From NCBI GenBank assembly GCA_001724265.1, contig MEDY01000083.1, positions 1-64,000 of the forward strand: 64,000 nt of DNA. Reading direction: 5' to 3'. This DNA is from Rhizaria sp. SCN 62-66 (lineage: Eukaryota; Rhizaria, unplaced). The translations under genes and the position numbers were made by a program. This document shows positions 33,201-42,703 of this stretch, piece by piece; position 1 is the stretch's first letter, and each line of letters opens with the position of its first letter. The notes under the pieces are model-generated. The model was not told the DNA's origin, did not search any database, and saw nothing but the letters and a program-made list of their open reading frames with translations.

Positions 33201-35871
33201 ATGCTGTCCCGTCGCTTCCTCTCCCGCTGCCCGGTGCCGCTGCCCGCCGCGTCGACGGCCAAGACGGCCGCCGCGGCCTTCGCCTCCGTCTCCGCCTTCA
33301 CCACCCTCATCAACAGCAAAACCAACAAAAGCGCTCCGATGACGCCCGTCGCGACTGGTGCGACCGCGACCAAGACTGCCGCGGCGCACCCTCTGCTGAC
33401 GCCCACGCTGCGCCGCTTTTCGCCCCTTGCCAGCGCCAGCAACAACGTCATCTCCCTCTCTTCCCACACTAAGTTTGCCAAGCCCAACAAGAGCTCCACG
33501 TTCGCGTCCCGTCTCTTCTCCTCCTCGTCCTCCAGCGCGAGTAGCAGTTCCGCGGCCGACGCGATGGCGCTGTCGGGCAGCGGCATTATCCCCGTCAAGG
33601 AGCGCTACACGGCGGCCGAGGTGCGCTACATCATGTTCCTGCTCGACGCGGGCATCATCGCCGCCGAGGCCCTGCCGCCCGCGCTGCGCCCCGCCGACGC
33701 GCCCCCCGCCGCCGGCTCCGGCGCCAAGGCGGGCAGCAGCGCGGTGATGGCAACGCCGGCCAACTCGACGACGGCCGAGGTGGACGTGTCCAATTTCGTC
33801 CCCGCCGACGTCTTCCTGCTGCTGCTCAACACCTACACTATGACGCTGCCGGAGAGCGAGCGCCACAAGGTTTTCCAGCGCGAGTACAACCGCTACCACT
33901 ACCTCCAGGCCCAGGCGCGCTTCTCCGCCACCTCCGTCGTCAACAGGGAAATGGACAAGATGAAGGCCGCGCTCCAGGTACGTTTCACAGAAATGTGCAG
34001 ATTTAAATTAAACTTGTTAACTTTGTAAGGGACCTGAGCTTTTTCAGATTGACACCCGAAGGCTTTTGACTGGTGGTAGACACTGCGGTGACTTTTTTTA
34101 TGTCATGCTGTATTGTAACTAAGGCAACTTGTTATTAGGTTAACTTTGAAATGACTTTATCGAAAGCTAAAAGAATCGCTCAAAAGAATCACTATCAGAA
34201 ATGTACATTCTTAATTCTCACATCGCCATTTTATTCTTTGTTCTCTCTCGTCCCTCGACTCCCCAGGCCGAGGGCGGCGTCGGCGCTCCCGAGCCCGAGG
34301 TGGTGATGGGCACGTTTCGCACCAACTTTGCCACCGGCGAGGTCGAGTTCTCTGATCCCTCCCTTTTTCGCAACCCCGTTGCCAAGCAGCAGCACTAGCA
34401 ACTCACCAGTGGCTCCTCAGACGCGGCGGCCGCAGGCGCAGCGGCGGCGGCCGCAGGCGCCAAGGGCGGCTTGACGGGCTCGGGCTCTGGCGCGAGCGCG
34501 AGTCGTATGATGGCGTACAACAGCGGCATGGCGCCTGTGCCCAACAGCTTCGAGGACACGTACATGCTCGACGAGAGCAACGCCGACGCCGTCCTCAAGA
34601 AGCGCAACAAGATGTTCACCAGCATCGACCTCAACAACGACGCCGCCGGCAGCGGCGGCAGCGGCCCCGCGACGACCCCGTTGTCGTCGAAGCGTTCTCC
34701 GCGCAATGCCGACGCCAGCGGCAGCGTCGGCGGCAACGGCGAGAAAGGCACGGTGCTGGCCGCGACGGCGGACCCCAACGTCAGCGTGAGCGTCGCCGTG
34801 GCGTCCCCGCAGAGCGCGCGGCGCGCGCTGCAGGCGCAGGAGTCGGCCAGCAGCGCCGCTGAGGCCGGCAAGGAGGGCTTCTTCGCGAGGCTGCGCCGCA
34901 ACCGCGCGAACAAAAGCGCCGCGGCAGCCGCCGCCAACATCAACAGCTTCAGCTCATTGTTGTCGGCGCACGTGACGCTGACCAAGCCGCGCATCTCGCT
35001 GCTGGTGGCCATGACGTCGTGGTGGGGCTACTTCCTCACCGTGCCGCACGGCGCCGTCGACATGACCAACCTCACGGGGCTCACCATCGGCACGCTCTCG
35101 CTGGCGGCCGCCGCGAGCGTCATCAACCAGATCCGCGAGACGGACGTCGACGCGCGCATGACCCGCACGGCCACGCGCCCCCTCGTCTCGGGCAAGATCT
35201 CTATCGCCAGCGCCAAGCGCGCCGTCGCGCTCTACACCGCGCTGGGTGCCGCTGTGCTCACAGTCGTCGACCCCATCGCCGCCGGACTCGGGCTCTTCAA
35301 CGTCTTCCTCTACGGCGGCGTCTACACCAGCCTTAAGCGCGTCACGCGCCTCAACACCGAGATCGGCGCCATCGTGGGCGCGATCCCGCCCCTGATGGGC
35401 TACGCCGCCGCGCTGCCCGCCGACGCGAGCTTCCTGACGTACGACCCCGTGGCGATGCTGTGGCCCGCGGCCGTGATGATCGCGTGGCAGATGCAGCACG
35501 TCATGCTCATCTGTCTGCGCCGCTCCGAGGACTACAACCGCTCCGGACTCGTCATGGAGTGCTTGAACGACCCTTCGCTGATGCGCACGCGCACCAAGGG
35601 CGTCGCGTGGGCCGCCGTGACCACCGCGGTCGTGGCGGCGCCCTACTGGGCTGGGTACATGGACATCCGCCACATCTTCATGGTCTACGTGTGGGGCATC
35701 TATACTGCGCTCTACGCCTCGGGCGCGCTCAGCAAGATCCCCAAGCAGCGCGTGCTGCTCATGGCGCTCTACCTCGGCTACCTCATCCTCGGCGCCACCA
35801 TGTGGATGTCGTGCGTCACCAAGAACAAGACCGAGGAGGACAAGTACAACGACCTCATGCTCAACCTTTAA
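33201..35871 (+). CDS. COX10: Protoheme IX farnesyltransferase COX10 (heme O synthase), 2 exons, in-frame TAG
   Basis: UbiA-family enzyme of the mitochondrial inner membrane that farnesylates heme B to heme O for cytochrome oxidase. Exons: 33201-33977 and 34267-35871 (GTACGT donor, CCCCAG acceptor, phase 0), 793 residues if TAG at 34396 is sense. MLSRRFLSRCPVPLPAAS is a mitochondrial targeting sequence. The catalytic part begins at VTLTKPRISLLVAM. The first Asp-rich motif is in INQIRETDVDARMTRTATRP, then come KRVTRLNTEIGAIVGAIPPL, the conserved WQMQHVML and RRSEDYNRSG, and about eight hydrophobic helices. About 440 residues precede the UbiA domain, far more than in animals or yeast. The stop is TAA. 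If TAG were a stop, the UbiA part would have no targeting peptide and no upstream intergenic DNA. Confidence 0.88.
34396..34398 (+). other. In-frame TAG inside COX10 exon 2
   Basis: TAG is codon 303 of COX10. The context is AKQQH, TAG, QLTSGSSDAAAAG. The same frame is open on both sides within one exon, without any AT-rich spacer or splice signal around it. The amino acid inserted cannot be read from this unconserved linker; Gln or Leu would fit known UAG reassignments. Confidence 0.8.
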
Positions 35872-36952
35872 GTTCGCGAGCGTTTTGAGTGCTTCCAAGC
35901 GCATCGTCCTGTGCAAGCTCTCGCGCTGCATCGCATCGCCACCGAGAGGCGCGTGGAGCACGCGAGTACGTGCAGCTACCCCGCGAAGTTGGTCAGCGCC
36001 GAGCCGGCGACGACGGCCGCCAGGCGTAGGTCGCCGTCGCCGTCACCCGGCGCGGGGGGTCTCGGTCGGCTTGTCCAACCGGCTCTCGAGCTGGCCGGTC
36101 AACTCGAAGAAGCTCAATGTGCGTTTTTTGTTGGGTTGCGTGTTGGTTGGACGTCGACTTCAGAGGAGGAGGATTATTATGATGCTATCGTGCTCCTTAG
36201 TCCCTATTCAAAGTAAACGTAGTTAATTCTTGAGTGAACTATCTTTGTTTATATAGAAGAGCAGCAAAGCATCGCTGTCTTTAAGTTATTGTTTGGTCAT
36301 CTTCTTTTTTCGCGCTAAGCTTACAATCAGGAATAAGTTGTGTTGTTGTTTTTTAGGTTCACAGAGATATGTTTGTGTTTGCAGTTACAAATATGCGTGT
36401 TTTTCATTTGCTTTATCATTAAATTATATAATTTATTGCAATAAATATAAGTTTGAAAAGGAACGCGATCACTTTGTTCGAGTGTCTGGGTTCTTTATGA
36501 TTCGACCCGACACTCCAGCTTCGGCGCGTCTCTGAGAAGCGCCATCCTCAGAATCAGCTCGGCGGGGCCCATCACCGTGGTCAGCGCGGCCCGCGAACGC
36601 GCTGTTTTTTGTCTGGGCGATGTCGCAGCGAGCCGCGGGGGGAGGGGGTATTAGTATTACTAGTAATACCTCCCTGAGCTCTATTATAATAATCATATGG
36701 TAATGAGGCAGCACATCATTATGTGTGGACGTCATGTGCAGCCAATTTTAATAATATTTTTGTTCTCCTCCTCAGTTTTTTTTGTGCCGAACACCTTCAT
36801 CGATATAATGTAAAAGATTCGGGATTCTAGTTCATACGCCGTAAAATATTTTTGTGAAGTTTGTACACAAATATATCAAACGAAAAAATGAATTTTCTGT
36901 AAAATTAATTAAGTATTAGTAACAAAGATTCGGGCTGTTAGGACCCAAGGAC
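35872..36952. other. Spacer between COX10 and tRNA-Val
   Basis: COX10 3' flank followed by strongly AT-rich DNA. A perfect 16-bp palindrome lies at 36654-36669. No gene seen. Confidence 0.45.
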
Positions 36953-37025
36953 AGCCGCATAGCACAGTCGGAAGTGCGCCCGCTTTACACGCGGGAGGTA
37001 ATGGGATCGAAACCCATTGCGGCTA
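36953..37025 (+). tRNA. tRNA-Val (anticodon UAC)
   Basis: A 73-nt cloverleaf with every stem paired: acceptor AGCCGCA/TGCGGCT with A discriminator; D stem GCAC/GTGC with loop AGTCGGAA; anticodon stem CCCGC/GCGGG with loop TTTACAC (anticodon TAC, reading GUA); 5-nt variable loop; T stem ATGGG/CCCAT with loop ATCGAAA. There is no intron. A T-run for Pol III termination follows at once. Unusually for an elongator, it has an A1:U72 pair plus A54 and A60, which are marks of eukaryotic initiator tRNA. Confidence 0.93.
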
Positions 37026-37032
37026 CGCTTAA

Positions 37033-37041
37033 TTTTTTTTT
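37033..37041 (+). terminator. Pol III terminator of tRNA-Val
   Basis: A run of nine T residues starting 7 nt after the discriminator base of the tRNA, the standard Pol III stop signal. Confidence 0.85.
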
Positions 37042-38542
37042 GCTTCTGCGACTTCCGCAACCAGGCGCATCAGCAAGGCGCTCATGACCATTTTTTTTTG
37101 CAACCCCCGGCGCTCTCCGACCCCGCGACGATAACTTTCAGTCACTTCTGGCGCTCTGTCAGTGCTCAGCGGTGTCACGCTATGTAACACTGTGCTGCTT
37201 GTTGTTTGTAAACAGTTGACCTGCGAGCAGTGATCCTGTCCAAATATGGATATGGGGCAGATATCAAGTGCTGGGAAGCTGCTGTCAATGTTCCGCCGTT
37301 GTACATGTCCAGCATTTACATTTCCTGTTAATACTTGCATTCCGTGTTCAGCTGGCGCGTGTACCGCGCTGTTGCCAGTCGGTAGCGCACGAACTGTGTG
37401 TAGTTTCCGCGCACGGCTGTTGGTCCCCTTTTCGCCGCGCCGCTCTTTCTTACCCCCGTAAGACTCGCGCCGACTTTGCGCTATTTCTCTCATCACTTCT
37501 AATATCACTCTGTGCGGCCGCCGTCGGCGCCCTCGCACTTTGGTACTAGTACTGTTGACACGCGCTTTGCTTCCTTTCATCTTGCGCCACGCGCGTGCTT
37601 GACTCATATGTTTGTGTTTGCGCTTCCGTCGCCGCTCTTCGCCACAGTCGCCGCCGCCTCTCATTGTCGCTGCCGCACTCTGCTGCCGCTTCCGCGTCGC
37701 AGCTCTTCGCTTCCCCGGCCACGCCACGACTCTGACAGCCCTTGTCACTCCTCGCCGTCGACTCCGCCTTAAAAGCGGCCCGCTTGCACCTACCGGCTTA
37801 TCTGCGCATTTATAGTCAACACCGGCGTCGGCAACTGTTTGCTTTGAGAACGCGCATTGTGTTACGGTCGTATCTATGCACATGCAGTTTCCTTTTGCGA
37901 AATCCGTCGCGCTACCCGCAAACGTCGCGGGTAATAAAAAAATGCGTTTAAGCACATAAAAACGACGCAGCGCGCTTGATAACGAGCACGTGGACGAAGC
38001 TATGGTGCCACTTGTAACTGGTTTGAGCTTGAAGAACCAAACCTGCGAGCACTAGATCACTGTCAGCGAAGTGGTTTTTTAAGGCAAAAGATCAAAATCA
38101 AGTGTGTATTAACAATACTCTATATTAAGCAGTTCAAACAAAGTTGAGCTTATTTTTTTGAGGTATAACTACCTCTTATCGAAGCACGTGCATCATCATA
38201 CATTTTTCTCGACACTGTAGGCAAGATATACTTGGCTGAGTAAACATTTCTACATCAATTAAACTTGAATTACAAAGCATCATAGTGTCAACATAATATA
38301 GCAAAGTTCAAGGCAATTATATAATGTTTTCATGGAGATATCCTTCAGAAACTGTCTCTGAACAGACCCGTTACAGCGTGACCGAGGGTGACTGTGGGCT
38401 GGCCCTCGCGAAAGGCAGAAGAGGACAGTTAGAAGACCGCGAGTCCGGGTGTTCGCAAGTCTGTTTGTATCTAGCGTATGTGATCGTCGCTTGCGTTTGT
38501 TTACCGCTCACAAGTTTTTTTATTTCTTTTGGTTCTTTTTAG
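37042..38542. other. Spacer between tRNA-Val and PPR gene
   Basis: About 1.5 kb, partly GC-rich (37350-37800) and partly AT-rich. A 308-codon minus-strand open frame at 37029-37955 begins at GTG and has no recognisable domain; I treat it as chance. GGTTCTTTTTAG abuts the PPR start codon. A possible short 5'-UTR intron would run from GTATGT near 38476 to that AG. Confidence 0.4.
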
Positions 38543-41500
38543 ATGTTTTCTCGCACCGTAACTGCGTGTCGGGGGGCATTCCATGGCCCGATTCAGATGC
38601 CGGCCCAGCCTCCGCGTCTGACTCCCTCCTCCTCGTCTTTCTCGTCGTCCCCAAACAACCGCCGTGGCGGAAACGCTGAGGAAGCGTCCTCTGCCATGGT
38701 TTCCCGCGTCGAGAACTCTCTCCGCTCTATGCTGCGCACCACCACGCCTGCTGCGGAGGCCCTCGTCTCGAGTCTCCCTGCGCTCAAGCGCGCTGCTCTG
38801 CGCGACACGATGACCGAGACCGACGGCTCCTCTCTGTCGGCCTCCTCCGCGGGCGCCGCCTCGGGCATCTCCTACGTCGAGCGCGTGGACCGGCTTGCGC
38901 AGCTGCCGCGCGTCGACGGCGTGCGCTCCCCGCTCGTCGCCGACGCCCTGGACGAGGCCGCGCTGCACCGCGCCGCGCACCAACTCGGCGCGCGCGTCGT
39001 CGCGCTCGACGCCTCGGGCAAGCCCGTCAACAAGCTTGTCGGCGGTGGAGAGGCCGTGCTGCTCGAGAGGCGCCGCGCGAACGCCGCCGCCGCGCTGGCC
39101 GCCGTCTCTCGCCAAAGCAACAGCACCACTGACGTCGAAAACGATAATCAAGGGGACAACGACCCGACGTCTCAGAGCGCGAGCGCTCGTCTTGACTCCG
39201 ACTCGGCGCCGTTCGCAGCAGCCTCAGACTCCACCGACAACAATACCAGCGTTAGCTCCAGCTCTAGCTTCAGTTATAGCGCCGTTGCCTCGAGTGCGAG
39301 TGGCGACCACGCCGACGCGCCTCGTGTGGACCCCGACTGGAGCGCTGATTTGCTCGAACTGGGGCTCTTTGACTCGCAGGTCAAGCAGCAGCACCTGACC
39401 GACGGCGCGACCTTTGCGCTCACGCACAAGTCGCAACAATACCATGAGAATGAGAATGACGACGATGAGGCTGGTTATGGCTTTGATAGCAACAGTGTGA
39501 ACAATAACACGTCGTCGTTTTCGGGCTCGTTGCACGCCGAGCGCGACGCTAACGCCGCGAGTGCGGCCCGCGGCGCACAGTTCTCCCTTCCCCCGAACCC
39601 GAGCAGCAGCAACAGTACCAAGAGCGGTGCGAAGCAAGTCTCGTCTTCCGCGAGCGCGTCCTAGGACGCTCGGTCGAGCGCCTCGCACTTGGACGACGGG
39701 TCCAAGGGGCCCGTTCTCTACACCACCCGCACGCCGGCCTCGCTGCCCATCACAGCTCGCCTCAACGAGTCCATCTCCTCTGCATCCAACGACAGTAACA
39801 CTTCTACCAACGGCTCGCTGAGCGCCGCAGTGCGGAAGACTCTCGCGCCCGCGCTGTCGTCGTCCGCCGCGCTGCCCGACGGCGTGTCCCCGTCGGACGC
39901 GGTCTTCACGCACGGCCTCATCCTGAACCCCGACGCCGTCTCGGCCTCGGCGTCCTCAGTGGCCACGGTCCCCGCGGAGGCCGTGGAGCGCGCGCACCGC
40001 GAACGCATCCGCGACACGCTGCGCGGCTTCGCGGCCGCCCGCCGGCGCGGCGAGCTACGGCGCGACGACGGCAGCGCCATGACGGTCCGCGAGGCCGCCG
40101 CCGCGCTGGGCGTCAATGTGCGCGGGCAAAAGGCGCTGCGCCGGCTCGAAGAGACAGGCGAGGTGCCCAAGGAAGCGATCCCTGCGCTGCCGACCACGCG
40201 CGAGGTCTCCAAGTCCTACGGTAAGCTGCTGGTGCGCACTCTGCACGACGTGGCCGCGGTGGTGGCCGAGGTGGGCGAGAGCGCGGCGACGGGCGGGCAG
40301 CGCGAGTGGGTCGACAAGGCCTCGGGCCGCACGGTCATGCTCCCACCCTCGGACGGCGAGACGACGGCGCACCTGCCGCCGCCGCTAGCCGCGGCCGTCG
40401 AGTCTGCCGAGAAGGTGTTCAACTCGTTCGTGCTGACGGCCCCGCTGGAGGCGACGCACTACGCGATGATGATGACGTTGTACGGGCGCGTCGACATGCC
40501 GATCAAGGCCGCGGCCGCGTTTGACGCGCTCCGAGCCTCGGACTCGGCCGTGCCAGACACGGTCGCGTTCAACGTCATGCTGGGCATCATGGTGCGCGCC
40601 AACAAGGTCGCCGCGGCGTGCCAGCTGTTCGAGGAGATGCGCAGCATGGCGCACGTCACGGGCGCCTCCCCCGACGCCGTGACCTACACCACCGTCATCT
40701 CCGCGCTGGGTAAGATCGCCGACCGCGCTGGCGCGCTGACGGTTTTCTCGCAGATGCGCAAGGACGGCATCGCACCCACCGTGCCCGCGTGGACGGCTGT
40801 GATCGATGCCATGTGCCGCGCCAACGACTTCAAGGCCGGACTGCGGCTTCTGCACGACATGCGCGAGTCGGGCTCGGTGCCCACCGCGGGCACCTACCGC
40901 GCCGTCGCCGTCTCGTCCTGCCGCGCGGGCCACGTCAAGCTGTTCCTTGCGCTGGCTGAGCAGATGCGGCGCGACGGCCACGCGCTCGACCCCGTCCTGC
41001 TCGCTTCCGTCATCCGCGGCTTCGGCGAGGCGGGCAAGGCGCTGGAGGCCATCCGCGTGCACCGGCAGCTCTCGCTGGGCGCCTTCGGGCCGGAGCTGCG
41101 GCCGACGCAGCTGACGTACAACGCGCTGCTCGAGACGCTCGCGGACCCGCACGCGTGGGGCAAGCTGTCGCTGCCGCCGCTCGCGCTCGACGCCGGCATG
41201 CAGGTGCTGCAGGAGGGCATCCTGTCGGGCATTTTCCCGTTCCCGTACGAAACGCGCGATCAGAGCGGTGTGCTTGACTTGAGGCCGTACCACCGCAACG
41301 CCGTGCTGTTCCCCATTCACCTGTTTCTGAACTTGTTGGTGTCGCCGATGCTGGTTTCTGCGGACCGCGTGGCGCGCATGCCGTCGACGATTGCACACGT
41401 AGACCGGTCCTCCGACTTCGTCTTCAGCTCCGTGGCGATCCCCCGGCGCGGCGTGCTGATGCTGGGCGCGCGCGAGGCCCGCAAGCCGTGGTCGGCCGCG

Positions 41501-42094
41501 CCGCGGCCGATGCCGTACAACGCGGGCGGGAAGCTGCGCGCGCACGGCGGCGTGGTGCACGACCCCGTGCTGCTGCAGGACGAGGCGGCGCGGCCGTCGC
41601 GCGAGTACATCGAGAACGTGCTTAAGTCCACGCGGCCCTGGGTGCACTCGCAGCGGCTGAACCAAAACGCCTGCGCCGTCATGGTCGCTACTGCCACGCT
41701 CCAGTTTTGGGTCAAGGACCAGTTCCGCCGGCTCGAGATTTCCAAGCACCACGCCGCCGTCATGCAGCAACACTCTCAGTCGCAGTCGCAGTCCGCCAGT
41801 AGTCGCGCCAACGCGGCCATTGCGAGCGCGGCGGCCAGCAACGGCAACAGCGCGAACAGCGCTAACGCCAGCGTCAGCGCTAGCGCTAGCGCGAGTGCGA
41901 GTACGGGTGCGGGTGCGAAGAAGAAGGTCCGTTTGACTGAGCGCGAGAAGGCGGCGCTGACGAACGAAACGGCGTCGCCATACGCGCAGCTGCAGCGCGG
42001 GCGCAAGCTCCGCCTGGAGGATGTTGCGGAAGCGGTGGTTGTGGCGACTGCGGAGCGAAAGACACAGGGACGGCAGAGGAAAAACGACTATTAA
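38543..42094 (+). CDS. Mitochondrial pentatricopeptide-repeat (PPR) protein, in-frame TAG
   Basis: Probable organelle RNA-binding protein. One exon of 1183 residues if TAG at 39662 is sense. The N-terminus MFSRTVTACRGAFHGPIQ is a targeting-like sequence. About 600 mostly Ser/Ala-rich residues follow, including VDPDWSADLLELGLFDSQVK, a segment typical of PPR proteins before the array. The PPR tract (about residues 630-865) shows about six repeats, for example DTVAFNVMLGIMVRANKV, CQLFEEMRS, DAVTYTTVISALGKIADRAG and VPAWTAVIDAMCRANDF. A conserved-looking C-terminal segment follows (YETRDQSGVLDLRPYHRNA), which resembles the linker before an SMR domain, though I see no clear SMR core. The protein ends in a basic tail. 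The stop is TAA. The RNA target is unknown. Confidence 0.87.
39662..39664 (+). other. In-frame TAG inside the PPR gene
   Basis: TAG is codon 374, in the context SSSASAS, TAG, DARSSASHLDDG. The frame stays open on both sides, with no splice site, ATG or AT-rich gap nearby. The upstream half carries the targeting peptide and the downstream half the PPR array. The downstream half has no early ATG: its first possible start in the open frame is a TTG at 39689. Confidence 0.8.
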
Positions 42095-42703
42095 CTCAGC
42101 AGTGACAACTAATGCTAAAGTATGACTACATTCTTTTACTAAGAAAGCAAGTTGTACAAGACGATTAACGATCTAATAGCCCTTATTTATTCTTAATTTT
42201 ATTAAAAGATAAGTGAATTAACTTATTTTTGTTGTGGATATACACAATTCTATTTATTTGTTCTTCATCTCTCTCATGTTTTTGTGTGTTAATGTTACGC
42301 CACTGACCTTTGGCATAGTATGTCTTACTTTTCTGGGAGTGTGCGCTTTAAAAATTAGCTAGATACTGTATAATAGATTCAATATTTCCTTAAAAATATG
42401 TTAATAGATCCATTCAGACTTGTATTCTTTCCCGAGATATTGTTTTGTTATATTTCGGACCATATCTTAATGCACACCTGTATTCTTTGCTCGGCGATTG
42501 CGGCCACCAACGGCTGGGGCGGGAAAGGTGGTCAATATCGCGCCAGGAATGTCTCGCTCCACGATCGAACATTTGGCATAAGACACAACTTTGGAGTATT
42601 TAAACGAATTGAGATATACATATTTTTACTAATGTATCAAAGGTCACAATCTAACCCTGTCATCCACACACTTTTGATTCGTCCTGAATCACTCTTTTCG
42701 CAG
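42095..42703. promoter_or_regulatory. Spacer between PPR gene and RRM gene
   Basis: AT-rich. It holds the PPR 3' flank and the RRM-gene promoter. ACTCTTTTCGCAG abuts the RRM-protein ATG, so a 5'-UTR intron or trans-splice site is likely. The frame is open upstream to 42398, but its composition is noncoding. Confidence 0.4.

Noticed and set aside
34399-34510. COX10 starting at a separate downstream ATG (34507) as an independent gene
   Set aside because: Only about 110 nt of open, GC-rich, in-frame sequence lies between the TAG and that ATG, with no AT-rich spacer. The product would also lack a mitochondrial targeting peptide.
37029-37955. 308-codon minus-strand open frame beside the tRNA gene
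   Set aside because: It begins at GTG, has no recognisable domain, and its residue use is that of random Arg/Ala/Ser-rich translation of mixed-composition DNA. It has no intron signals.
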